From: Dinochytrium kinnereticum | Lineage: Eukaryota > Chytridiomycota > Chytridiomycetes > Chytridiales > Chytridiaceae | Assembly (NCBI GenBank): GCA_027604005.1 | Contig: JADGJT010000399.1 | Location: 2,647-19,269, forward strand | Length of the DNA: 16,623 nt | Direction of reading: 5' to 3' | Part shown: positions 1 to 10,120 of the stretch, in pieces | How the letters are laid out: each line of letters opens with the position of its first letter | How positions within the stretch are numbered: the stretch's first letter is position 1 | Translations under genes and position numbers: made by a program | Notes under the pieces: model-generated | Databases searched by the model: none | The model's input: only the letters and a program-made list of their open reading frames with translations | What the model was told of the DNA's origin: nothing

Positions 1-323
1 GGTTCTCACATAGGTAAATGAGCACTTGGGATAATCAAGATAGTGGTCGCCCGAATTGTTTCTGGGTGCAAATGTCCTTATACAATTTGATGAGGCGGGA
101 GTAAGTTGCTGGGTGAGGATGCAAGGTCGACGCGACTAATCTAACACTCTCTTCAGTGGCAGCTCAAAAAGAGTCAAACATGCAGACATGTCCTTCAATT
201 AAATAACATTATTACGAGATAGACAAAAATAGATATGACAAACAGTAGAGCGCAAAGATGCATCAACATAACGGAGCATCAAATGAAAAGATGATGGTTG
301 TGAAAGAGCCTGGATCCCCTCGA
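1..323 (+). other. left-edge flank with possible 3' end of a truncated plus-strand gene
   Basis: No complete gene lies here. A well-formed intron signature is visible on the plus strand: donor GTAAGT at 101-106, branch-like CTAAC at 141-145 and acceptor TTCAG ending at 156 (56 nt). The upstream frame is open from 44 to 100 and, spliced in phase 0, continues from 157 to a TAG about 66 bases on. This could be the last two exons of a gene entering from the left and converging on the GDP-mannose transporter. A TAG at 41-43 in that frame would have to sit at the end of another intron. I recognise no protein family in the roughly 40 residues, so chance is quite possible. The remaining bases to 323 would be shared 3' flank. 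Confidence 0.25.
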
Positions 324-2014
324 TTATCTCTGCTGCTTCCCATCCCGATCATCGTCAATATCAATCCCACCACTCTTCAACCCCTCCGTATCGTCTTTAC
401 TGCCGCTAGAGCGGTCAGTGGCAGGAAGTGGCAGGCCGCTGTACCCTGCCGGTTTGTTCGGAAGGCTCTTACTGTAAGTGTACAGAATTCCAGCCGAGAA
501 TGCTGTTTTCATTATGAGTATTAGAGATGCAAATTGTGGTGAGTTCCAGGAAATAAGCGGAGCAAAAGATGTTGAGGTATTACCGATAATGACACCTAGA
601 ACGCCAGCAAAAGTGATGGGGTCATCAAAGAACATCATGCCAGCTACAGCGATGGGAAGCTTATTAAGGGCGCCGACCATACTGCAAAATATTTCGTAGT
701 GTCAATAGATTCACCAAAAGGTTTCGAAACCATAACAATGCAACCATTACGTACCTATAAGTAGTCGAAGAGGTGACCCGAACACACCAAGCACTTCCAT
801 AACTGATCGCAAAAGCCGAAACCGAGCTGATCACAAGTGCCACAACCAAACCCCAAAACTGGTCCGCTCCCTCCCCACCCTCCGAAAACCTCACAACAGT
901 CTTGCGATACTCATCACCCTCCATCAAAAACGAGCATACCAGCAAAACAGGAACAGACAGAAGGTTATTGTAAAACACGGTGTCAAAGTCTTTGAACTGG
1001 ACTTCTTTGATCTTTGCGCGCATGATGAGGGCAAAGAAGGCGGAGGTGAGGCAGTTGAGAATCATCCAGCCGTAGGCAACGATGAAGGAGGCGGTTTCTG
1101 CGGACTTTTTGAGAACTTTGCCTTCAGAGATGTCCGACCATCCTTTAAAGAAAAAATAATAACCAAGAATAATCAGCTAAGCCAGACAAGCAACAAATAA
1201 AGTGAAAGAACCGCGACGACATACAGAAACGGAAAACTAAAAGCCATCTCCAAAGCCCCAAAAAACCAAACCCCACTCACCAGCAATAACCGACGAAAAA
1301 ACCATCAGCAAAAACGATAGCAAAGTCAACGGCGTCACTCTGGCTCCATTAAAAAACCAAAGCTCCGAGTACGCAATTATAACAATGGTCAGGTTCTTGA
1401 AAATCGTAAACAGTGGAATCGACATATACTGAAGCGCCTTGGATCCCGTATAAATCATGACGACCAGCGCCAGTGAGACGACGAACCATCTCCTGGCCTC
1501 TTCCTGTTTAAAGGGGCGGTGGCTTGCGAGGGAGAAATAGGCAAAGAGCTCGAGGAGGACGACGGTCAATGCATTCTGGTAGTGGTGGTTTTCGGAGTGA
1601 GGTCGATTCGGGATGTTGGGCACAGATGAGATTTGAAGAATGTAAACAATTTAGGAGATTATGGAATGAATAAAGCATGGGGAAAGGCCTCAAACTGGAG
1701 GAGGAGCTCTTTCCCTCATCAGACAAAAGGCAAGCCCAACCAACCTGAACAGCAAGCACCAAAAAGTTCATATGAAATTCATAGCTCGACAGAATAGCCT
1801 TGTTGGTCACGGTCATCAACTGGACGAAAACAAAGAGGAAAGTCAAGGGTCAGATGCAGCAGAGGGAGTGGCGAGTGGCGAGAGCGTAAGCATAGAAGTT
1901 ATCACTCATCGCAGCCGAGACAAAGGAAAAGAGAGGCATTCGCATTACAATTGACGCAGCGCAGTAGGCTCCTATGGCGGCCAGAGGTCCGTTGGTCCAG
2001 GACTCCCTCGGCAT
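324..2014 (-). CDS. VRG4: Golgi GDP-mannose transporter (VRG4/GMT family)
   Basis: Multi-pass nucleotide-sugar transporter that exchanges GDP-mannose for GMP across the Golgi membrane and so feeds mannosylation of wall proteins and lipids. Exons on the minus strand: 1949-2014, 1745-1819, 1281-1575, 755-1142, 584-681, 324-502; all introns GT-AG with matching phases, 366 residues, close to the family's usual 330-390. Family signatures: MTVTNK near residue 24, IFKNLTI in the middle, FYNN at 202-205, RVTSSTTYS just before residue 276, and the GDP-mannose-binding GALNK at 278-282. The C-terminal tail is hydrophilic and acidic with KQQR at the end and would face the cytosol. The start at 2014 gives a short N-terminus; an upstream in-frame ATG at 2059 or an extra small 5' exon cannot be excluded. 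Intron 503-583 is in frame and stop-free, but removing it restores the family-like join [11 protein letters not shown]. Function is confident, the exact N-terminus less so. Confidence 0.93.
503..583 (-). other. in-frame, stop-free intron in the GDP-mannose transporter gene
   Basis: This 81-nt stretch has a GTAATA donor (583 downward), a CTAATAC branch-like site and an AACAG acceptor ending at 503. It contains no stop and is a multiple of three, so simple ORF calling reads through it and adds 27 residues. In VRG4 proteins the last membrane helices run without such an insertion, and splicing joins GVII directly to [12 protein letters not shown] as the family expects. I infer a real intron; retention would give a longer protein without a frameshift. 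Confidence 0.75.
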
Positions 2015-2165
2015 GGCTGCTGCAGTTATGGCTGGAGCCAACAAGTAAGCCAACAACAATGGTTGAGTACAACCAAACCGAATTCAGGTTTTGCCTCAAG
2101 CTAAAGATATATTTATTATAAGCCCTCCCTCACAAAACGCATCTGCAGAGCCAACATTCCTCCGC
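2015..2165. other. short spacer between transporter start and REI1 copy A stop
   Basis: Only 151 bases separate the stop of the upstream minus-strand REI1 copy from the start of the GDP-mannose transporter. They must hold the 3' UTR of the former and the 5' UTR and promoter of the latter. AT-rich runs lie around 2105-2120. I see no clear TATA box or repeat. Confidence 0.5.
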
Positions 2166-3844
2166 TCAAGGACCGTTCGGATCTTTAAAGTGTTTTCTCA
2201 TCGCGCTGTTATTATTTCGAACCCCCAACCGTGCCGCAAAATCCCTCTGGCCCCTCTCAACCTCCTTAGTCTGCCGTCGCTGGTCTCTCTGAATCGCCAT
2301 CACAGCCTTCCTAGTATGAACAGGCACTGCTCCAAGTGCTGCGTATCGTCCGGCTAGTTGAACAATGGCTGTCGAGGCTTTCGCGCGGGGTTCAGGGCGG
2401 ATGGCGCCCATTTGACGACGGGGTGCGTGATGTGGGTTTTGGGTGCGACTGATGACCGTGCGACCGGATGAAAGCGTAAGACGCGATGAGTCCTCCGAGA
2501 GAGTTATCCCATTTGTTCTGTTTTTCATCAAAGTTCGTTAGAATTGAGCAAAGCATCTCGCTAGAAAAAGCACTCAGCTCACCTCGAAGCCACATATGCC
2601 TCCGTCTCATCCATATCATCCCATTCTGCATCATCATCCGCTTCATCATCTACAACATCCACACCTTCCTCACCCTCCTCCCAAGAGGGCCCAAAATCAT
2701 AAAAATCCGCTATCTCATCCTCATCCCCATCCTCATAAGAGATTTTGCAATGACCTTTAGCAATCATATGATCTCTCACAGCCTCAATGGAATGCATCGC
2801 CTTCCCCCTCCCATTACAGAACAAACAAATATTCCCCACAGACACTTTCTCCCCAAGATACCCAAGCAATCCTTCCAGGTCAACCAAGAACTCAAGGTCA
2901 GGTATGTAAAACGAGTGCGAAACAGCCATATGCGACATGTTCTCGTCTAGCGTCGATGATCGGAGTGGGCAGAAAAGGCAGTCCGTGGAACAGAGTTTGG
3001 GGGATTGCGCAAACTTGAGTTGGAGAATTCGGTCAAATTCTTCATCGTCTTTGGCTTGAGCGAGTTGAATGCGCCAAGGAATGGAGGGCTTTGAATCTGC
3101 AGAGGGTGGGGAGGTCGATAGTGGTGCAATTACACTAATTGAATGGGCGTCTTTGTTGTGCAGGAGATCGATGATTTCCTTATGCTTTTTGGAGGTAAGG
3201 TGGTTTGAAAAAGCGTTCTCTGTAGAGTATGTTTTGCTGTTTAAAGAACAAAGAATCCATGAGCCAAAGACAAAGACCGGTAGAGAATTATCTCGTTGTT
3301 TTCACAAGAAAGTGACTCACCCGCAAGGCTCGCAGGTCAATTGCAGATTCAACCTCTCAGCTTCCGCATCATTCAAGGCCTGCTGTGCTGAAGAACCGCC
3401 AAAAGTAAGAAAACGTAAACAGGAGAAAAAAACTATCGAAAAAGCAAAAGAAAGCATGATAAAAAACGAGCCAAAGACATCAAACGAAACCAACCTTTAA
3501 TTCTCTGTCCAAATACCTCAGCTGTAACAGGCGGCAAGTCCGCCACCTTCCTCTTCATATTATACCGATGCCAATCCGACCGATGATGTTCCCTCTGATG
3601 ATCAGCGCTATGAAACGCAACATGGCACTGTAAGACGAGTGTCAGCTCGCTGTTGGGAGGGGCGACAGGCATGAGGTCTTACAGCCAGGCAAGTGTAAAG
3701 AGCAGCCTTGGTCCCCGCTTTTGTTGGTAGTTGTGAAGTGGTTGTGGCAGTCGAGTGCTCAGAGAATTCGGAGGCCGTGTCAATGTCGTCGTGGTGCCCG
3801 TTGTGGGGCTGTTGTTGAATGGAGGTCATAATGTGTTTAGGCAT
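2166..3844 (-). CDS. REI1: REI1-like cytoplasmic pre-60S factor, copy A (C2H2 zinc fingers)
   Basis: Cytoplasmic 60S maturation factor of the Rei1/ZNF622 family, which works with Jjj1 in the release and recycling of Arx1 and probes the polypeptide exit tunnel with its C-terminus. Exons: 3683-3844, 3495-3627, 3321-3387, 2583-3236, 2166-2517; 455 residues. Four zinc fingers are visible: C52/C55/H68/H74 followed by the diagnostic SDWHRYN; C117/C120/H133/H139; C207/C210/H223/H228; C258/C261/H277/H283. An acidic stretch follows at about 307-331, then a basic C-terminal domain ending LGVRNNN...KHFKDP, which resembles the tunnel-inserting Rei1 tail. The neighbour at 4074-5877 is a tandem copy with the same intron positions. 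The first ATG has a weak context (T at -3); Met6 is an alternative start. Compared with copy B it has a shorter linker after the second finger. Confidence 0.92.
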
Positions 3845-4073
3845 TCACAGTTCCTTGAAGGTGAGGCTTTATATTAAAAATTTGGGTGACTTGACCAGCA
3901 TGGTAATTGATTAGCACCTCATTACTGAATGGAACTTTATTGCCAATCCAGTAGTTACTGCAGCTGGTTATGTATGCATTCGATAGAGAAAGAGTATGAT
4001 GCGGACGGCAGAGACTAGCTGCTGCGGTGGAAATCCAACGCACCACCACAAAGCCAGTCACCCCAAATCGACT
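3845..4073. other. spacer between the two tandem REI1 copies
   Basis: A 229-base interval downstream of copy B and upstream of copy A, both on the minus strand. It must carry the copy B terminator and the copy A promoter. I see no obvious remnant of a duplication junction, mobile element or long repeat in it. Confidence 0.5.
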
Positions 4074-5877
4074 TTACGAATCAAACCCAATCTGACTCCT
4101 GTAATGCTTGTTCATAGTTCCCTTATTCTGTCTAACCCCAACACGAGTCCTAAAGTCCTGATAACTCCTGTTAAACTCGATATTCTGGGCCTTAGCCTCC
4201 TTCTGCAGAGCCAGAGCAGCCCTCTGAGTGTGAACGGGGATGGCTCCCAAAGAAGCGTATCGTCCAGCCAGGCTAACAATGGCTGTGGAGTCTCTTATGG
4301 AAGCTGCAGTCATGGTGCGGACGGGGATGGCGCCCATTTGACGACGGTGGTGGTAGGTATGATGCGGGTTTTGGGAGCGGTGAAGAACGGTGCGGCCGGA
4401 TGCAAGGGTAAGGCGGGTTTCGTCTTCGGATAGGGTGATGCCTTTGGTTCTGTGATAAAAGTTTGGTGAGATAATGAGTGGTGAGGGGCATAGGTTTGAA
4501 AATAATATTCGCAGGCCATTGGAAAAGTAAAGGGAAAAAAGGGAGAAAAAAAAAAGATATGAGAAGCTTACTTTGAGGCCAAGTACCCATCACGATCATC
4601 CATATCTTCCCACTCCTCTTCTTCGCCCTCGGCCACCTCAACAGCATCCTCAGCATTCAACTCCTCATTCTCACCCTCCTCCTCCTCCTCCTCCTCCCAC
4701 GTAGAGCTGAAGTCATAATAATCTGCAACCTCCATTTCAGCTCCATCCTCGTAAGCAATCTTGCAATGCCCCTTTGAAATCATATGATCCCTCACAGCCT
4801 CAATAGAATGCAAAGCCCTCCCCTTCCCATTACAATAGATGCAAACATTCCCAACGCTAATTTTCTCTCCAAGGTACTTGATCAACCCAGGCAAGTCAAC
4901 AAGATACTCCAGATCAGGAATGAAGAAAGAGTGAGCGAGTGCCATGTGAGCCATATTGTCTTCGAGGGTAGCCGAATGGGACTGGCAGAAAAGACAGTCA
5001 GTGAGTTCGAGTCTAGGTGCCTGTGCGATCTTTTGGTCGATTAGCTTCTCAAGCTCTTCTTGGTCTTTTGCTTGCGCAAGCTGGACGCGCCATGGGACGG
5101 ACGGCTTAGTGCTGACAATGGGTGAGGCGTCGGATGTGGAGGCGGATAAGGAGGATTGGCTAGGGGTGGCAGGAGTGGGGGTGGACTTGGAGGCCTCAGC
5201 TGAACTGCGAGGAGCGGCGTCAACGTTAAATGATGTTTTGGTTGCATTCTTCTTATCGAATGCCTCAACCGCGTCCTTGTGTTTCTTTGATGTCAGGTGG
5301 TTTGTATAGGCGTTCTCCGTCGAGTAGGATTTGCTGTGAAAGCACGAAGGGAAACAATGAGAAAAACGATACTAGCTATGGAAGAAACATGAAGAAACCC
5401 TCACCCGCACGGAGCGCAGTGTCCTTGGAAAGTTGATTTTGCAGAGTCTGTCTGGGTCCTTGCAACCTGAGCTAAGAATCCACATGGTGTAAGAAAAACA
5501 AAACGGAAAGCAGAATCTGTGCCCCACCTTTAATCCTCAAAGCAAAAGCTTCCTGATTAACCGGAGGCAGATCAGCCACCTTCCTCTTCAAATTATAACG
5601 GTGCCAATCGGAACGGTAATGCTCCCTCTGATTCTCAGCGCTATGAAAAGCGACATGGCACTGCCGATAAAGAGTTAGCATGCAGTCGAATCATAAATGA
5701 ATGTAATGGAAGAGCAAATGGGAGACTCACAGCCAGACATGTGAACAGAGCAGCCTTTGAGCCTGACTTCAAAGGGACATTGGCAGAGAGCGCCGTCGTG
5801 GTAACGGTAGATTGCTCTGAGAACTCTGAGGCGGTCTCGACATCATCGTGATGGTCTTCATGCAGTGCCGGGGCCAT
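4074..5877 (-). CDS. REI1: REI1-like cytoplasmic pre-60S factor, copy B (C2H2 zinc fingers)
   Basis: Paralog of the adjacent gene, with the same expected role in late cytoplasmic 60S maturation. Exons: 5731-5877, 5528-5660, 5405-5471, 4572-5333, 4074-4449; 494 residues. Exons 2 and 3 have exactly the same lengths (133 and 67 nt) and all four introns the same phases as in copy A. All four C2H2 fingers are intact: CLAC...SDWHRYN, CAPCGKSYS, CLFCQ and CIYCNGKGR. Copy B differs in a Ser/Thr/Pro/Ala-rich linker after finger 2, a longer acidic segment with a run of seven Glu coded by GAG repeats, and a C-terminus ending KHYRSQIGFDS, where copy A has KHFKDP. The start at 5877 has A at -3. An A26 tract (T-tract on the coding strand) lies 68-93 bases upstream. 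Which copy carries the main REI1 role cannot be told from sequence; copy A keeps the more canonical tail. Confidence 0.92.
4674..4698 (-). repeat. GAG trinucleotide run coding poly-glutamate in REI1 copy B
   Basis: The plus strand shows an almost pure CCT run, read on the coding strand as consecutive GAG codons. It gives seven Glu in a row within the acidic segment. Copy A has a mixed Glu/Asp segment here with no pure run, so the tract probably expanded after duplication. Confidence 0.8.
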
Positions 5878-6330
5878 CGTTGCGATGAAAAATGGCGGTG
5901 GAGGTCTTTAGAACGGTCAGATCAGGCAGTTGTACTCAACACACAAAAAAAAAAAAAAAAAAAAAAAAAAGTGGGTGACAAATGTAGGACTGAGATTAGG
6001 TGGACCAGCATCGATGTATTTACTTGACCCAAAGGCTGCAAGGGAACAACCCAGCTGGTACGGGAAGACAGTCTAAATTACTCTATTTATGCTATGCAAC
6101 ATTTTTTTTCCCCCAAAAGCAGATAGGAGACAAAGGAATAGATTCGAATGCGAAAGGATAAAACATCGAGAGAGTAAACGCCAATAAGGATAAATGACAC
6201 CAAAAAGTATAAGTAAACAACAAAGATAAGAGGGGTAAGAAAAGAAACAAATCCGTGTTCATATAACGAAACAGTAAGAAGTCAAGAGAAAAAAAAAAAG
6301 GTATTAAAAAAGTCCACTCAAATTTCACTG
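5878..6330. other. intergenic region: REI1 copy B promoter and PH gene 3' flank
   Basis: This 453-base gap holds the A26 tract at 5945-5970 close to the copy B start. From about 6120 to 6310 the plus strand is strongly purine-rich (A/G), meaning a pyrimidine-rich 3' UTR for the minus-strand PH gene ending at 6331. No gene or RNA is supported. Confidence 0.6.
5945..5970. repeat. A26 homopolymer upstream of REI1 copy B
   Basis: Twenty-six uninterrupted A residues on the plus strand, so T26 on the coding strand of the copy B gene, 68-93 bases before its ATG. Long poly(dA:dT) tracts exclude nucleosomes and are frequent in fungal promoters, including those of ribosome biogenesis genes. A promoter role is inference; it may simply be a slippage-prone homopolymer of uncertain true length. 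Confidence 0.7.
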
Positions 6331-9300
6331 CTATGCACCAGCAATGACCTTCTTCCGAACCTCCTCCACAACATCAATAAACCTCCCAAAAAGATCCAAC
6401 GTCGCCCTCGAAACCATAATATCCCTCGCCTCCCCCGTCTCCACGGATCTCTCCACCCTCCCCAGAACCCCCACTCTCCATTCCTCAGCAACCCTCTCAA
6501 CTTTCTCCAAAAGCCCCGTGCGGCCAGCGGCGCTAAGATGAGCAGATATCCTTCCCGCGAAATGCGGCACAGATATCGCAGCAAATCTCATGATGAACTC
6601 ACGTGTTGGCGGGATAAGTGGCGACGGGAAGGGGAGGGACCGAGTGGATTGGTTGCTAGTGACTGGGAGGATTGGGTTACGGCGAGTTCGAGGGTCAGGG
6701 CTTGATTCGTCGGTATCGTCTCCTTGAATGCGACGGAGAACACGAAGGAGGGACGAGCAGGACCTGTTGAGGTCTTCGAGACTTGAGGCGTCGAGGGCAA
6801 TGGGGTTAAGATCTTCTGTTTCTTGTGAAGCCGACGCGTTAAGATTGAGGCCGAGAGGGGAGGGGTTGTGGGATTGGTGAACAGAGTGTTTGGTCGGGGG
6901 GGGTTTTGAGAGGTAGGCGCTTTGGATGACCATTCCGTCGGAGATCATAGACATGCGGTCGACCGTTCGGTTCTATTTTTTGAAGTTAGAATATACCCGT
7001 AAGAGAGACCAGGATAATCTATAAATGATCGTACCATTTGCCGTATAGAAGCACCCTTTTTCAAAGGAGATGACGACGATGATGATCCACTTATCTGCTG
7101 CTGCTGCTGTTGCCATCCCTCTGCACGCTCATTCTCAGAAGGCGATGGGGTATTACGACTATTTAAGTCCTTAGGAGGCATCATAGGGGTCGTTGGATGC
7201 ATTCCAGCGGCAATGGCCGCCCCAAAAATGGTAGGCCCTTTCATGACGCGACCATTAGGGGGTTGAAGTTGCTCAGGTCGCAGAGGAACTGGGGTAGGGT
7301 AATTTCTCTGGTTGTTTGGGTGTTGGGCCGGCATGGATGCAGCCGCATTAGACGACGGCTGAGGGCGAGGGGGGCCTCGCCCAGACAACGAGTCGCTACG
7401 TGTGGGGCGAGTTCCAGGTGGAAGGCTCTGTGGAATGGCTGGAACAGGTGGTGCACCAGCCATCCCCGGAGGATACCGATAACCATCCCCTGAGCTCATA
7501 GTGCTATTAGTCTGTCTGCTTCTCCTGTTCCCAAGCCCCCGCTCAATGGTGGTAGTACCGTCTGAATTGCTGACTGACATAAGACTCCCTCCAGCATCTT
7601 GGTCTCGTCCCAGAAGATCCGCAACAGACTTTTGCCAAGCTCCCATCCGTGCCAAAGAAGGATGGGTAGGATCCATGACAGGTACAGCTGGAGGCCGAGG
7701 ATCCACAACCATATCATGATGATGCATGGGCTCATTTGTTTCCCCTTCGTCATCAGACCTTGCATCATCGTCGTCCTCATCGTTTTCACGGACGATTGAT
7801 CCAAGCTCTCGGTTAGGGGCGGGAGCGTCACCCCCCGCGGCGGACATTCGAGAGAGGAGGAAAGACCAACGGCGGAATTCTGCTGCGGTAGGGGCACGAA
7901 GCACGTATTCGCGGTTTTGTGTATGGATGACAAATGTCCGGGCAGCCTTAGACTCTGGGTCCTTCGAAGGGCTGGAGTGGATGGATTGCATTGCCGCCGT
8001 CGGGATAATCCACTTAAATTGTTGATATAAGAAAAACGATTATTTGTTAGACAAGTGAATCGGCATCTGTAAAGAAAATCACGCGAAGGAAACGAAGGTC
8101 CCCACAAATATAGCGCTAAACACTATGTCTCCTTCAATTATGAGAGAATGCTTACCTTTGGCATATGGTAGTACTTCGTGTAAACATCAGGGTTACTAGA
8201 CTCTGACCTTCCTTCGCTGTAGCTCGCAATCAGAGGATTTGTAAGAGCAGGCATCGGAGGATTCGTCGGATAAAATCTCCCGAGAGCCGAAATAAACTCA
8301 TTAGAAACAGAGGTCTTTGAATGCCTCGCTGGGTCAAAAGTCAGCAGGTTGATATGCTCCGGAAGCCGATGCTTTTTTGGCGAAAGGCAAATGAGAAGAA
8401 GCCCATCGAACCTAAACAGTCTTTTCTGAAACTGCCCTCGACGGTTCTGCTTAAAAAGGTAACCCGAGAAAATGACTGCCATCAGATCCTCGGCAGCTGC
8501 CGGAGGAGGATACTGCGGATTAAAACTTGTCGGTGTAATCGATCTCTCAGCAGTAGGATGTCTTCCGTTTGATCGGTTTCCGGTATTATCTGCTAATCTA
8601 ATTTCTCGTTCGTTTTCAGGTATGAGCTCTCCAGGGGGTGGGTAACCTTGGAATCGATCCTCCTCATCCATCATGGTCATTAGGCCGCCGGCATTACCAC
8701 CTTGCACTAACGGTTGCCCACGGTCCTCCATCTGATTTTGCTGCCTCCGCCCATCAAAATGCTGCTGGGGCTGCCTTCGGTCTGCAGGTGGGCCTCCATA
8801 GCCTTGCTGCTGCTGCTGCTGCGCGCCTCCATAACCCTGCTGTTGAGAACTATCATAGCCCTGGTGATATTGCTGTGGGCCTCCATATCCTTGCTGCTTT
8901 TGAGGCGGATGATATTCCTCATCTGTCAAGTTAGGAGTGACCGTTTCAGTGTAATCCATCTTCATAGGCGCGGCAATATGCCCCATTCCAAAACCAAGCC
9001 TCACGGGCGCCTGCGTCCGAGGTTCCTGGTCGTACTCATCTTCTTGACGCTGGCTGTTGTCCTCCATACGTTCACCCCAATTGTAGCCATCTTCCCTGTG
9101 GGATCCAAAGGACGTGTCTGGACCTAAGAATGAATCGCTCTAGACAAGATTCAAACTTTCAGAATAAAAACCAGGAGATAATGGAACCAAGGTAAAATAA
9201 GAGAATATGACAAAGGCAACTTACAACATCAAAAGAAGAAGATGCGAAGACCTCCTCAGCTAACCGCCTGGCCTGGTCACGGAGGTCAACAGACTCCCTA

Positions 9301-9695
9301 TTAGGATCACTGGAAATCTCTGATGGATCCACCTGCGAATCGATCGCACCGTACTCAGAATACAAAGAATAATGACTGTTCATAGGTCGATTTGCGGTAT
9401 GGTTTTGACTCGGTGGTGATGGGTAAGCTCCAGTGGCAGAAGTCTTCTTCAATAAATATCAGTTACCCAGAAAAGAAATGGATGAACCTACAAGGGCCGA
9501 CCCAAGCCCGCTTGGGTTCTGTCCCGGACCATATCTCTGCGGAGACGAAAATGGTCCTCCACCGGGGTTCATCAACGGTCCGGCATGGGGGCCACTTCCT
9601 CCAGCACCAGTCATGTTCAAGACGTTTGTCTGAGGAGGAGGAGGCTGGAACCTCGGGCGCTGCTGCGGCCCTGATCTCTGCTGCTGCTGCTGCAT
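6331..9695 (-). CDS. large Gln/Pro-rich PH-domain protein, function unknown
   Basis: Predicted 1009-residue protein of five exons: 9492-9695, 9225-9446, 8156-9139, 7035-8012, 6331-6972, all joined in phase 0. The N-terminus is Gln/Pro/Gly-rich low complexity, with degenerate QQGYGG repeats at about 222-258. A pleckstrin homology domain spans about 359-526: it opens with IFSGYLFKQNRRGQFQKRLFRF and ends with the helix FRRWSFLLSRM carrying the conserved Trp. It has an extra loop of about 50 residues before YTKYYHMPKW, and an intron falls inside the domain. PH domains bind phosphoinositides or partner proteins at membranes, so a cortical or signalling role is likely but not shown. A Pro/Ser-rich linker with poly-Gln and poly-Ser runs follows, then a C-terminal helical segment (about 860-1009) that I do not recognise. 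The start has A at -3 and begins MQQQQQ. The acceptor of intron 1 could lie three bases further on. Confidence 0.82.
8792..8902 (-). repeat. degenerate QQGYGG-coding repeats in the PH protein
   Basis: On the coding strand, CAG-rich codons alternate with GGCTATGGAGGC-like units. They give three QGYGG motifs and one QGYDS variant separated by Gln runs. This tyrosine/glycine/glutamine-rich composition resembles prion-like, condensate-forming regions of RNA-binding proteins. Further short CAG runs lie at 9681-9692 and near 7097-7110. Confidence 0.75.
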
Positions 9696-10120
9696 GATCG
9701 CTTACTCTGATGTGGAAAGTGTCGCTTGCAGTTGCAGGGTCCGCTGGATGGTGATCGCTGGCGCCTTGCTCGGATCCTCACACCCAGAAGCAATTGATGT
9801 CTTGCTGTCTGCAGACTGACACAAGACAGCGATGGAATTTTTCTCTTCTGTTTCACAGGGGCGTGCGACCACCTGCGCCAGCCAGCAGAAGGACCGACCT
9901 CGCCCAAGACGATGGCCATGCGCGTCAACGATTCATCAAGGCGCATCACTGCGTCTGAGTAGGTGAAGGGTTTCAGAGATACGTGTTGATTTTGAATGAA
10001 ACGATCTGGACAGCATTGTGTTGATTATGAGCTGAATGTCTTCAACGACTATGAATGCATGCACAAGAGGATGGAGGGAGTGAGCAGGGCATTAGGAGGA
10101 TACGAAGCTTGGACGGAACC
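9696..10120. other. intergenic region, PH gene promoter and GPI-protein 3' flank
   Basis: This 425-base gap lies between the PH-protein start and the stop of the GPI-anchored protein, both on the minus strand. I see no tRNA, repeat, conserved ORF or clear core promoter motif in it. It is of ordinary mixed composition. Confidence 0.5.

Noticed and set aside
3996..4433. 145-residue plus-strand ORF
   Set aside because: It mostly overlaps, in antisense, the conserved last exon of REI1 copy B, which explains its openness.
4074..5970. REI1 copy B as a retrotransposed copy with the A26 tract as its poly(A) tail
   Set aside because: Copy B keeps all four introns at the same positions as copy A, and the A-tract lies at the 5' side of the gene, not the 3' side.
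6092..6328. Phe/Leu-rich 78-residue ORF on the minus strand
   Set aside because: It is the translation of a pyrimidine-rich 3' flank, immediately downstream of the PH gene stop. Composition explains the hydrophobicity and no motif is present.
8714..9127. Leu-rich 137-residue plus-strand ORF resembling a membrane protein
   Set aside because: It is antisense to the CAG/Gln-rich exon of the PH protein; CTG repeats give Leu runs by chance.
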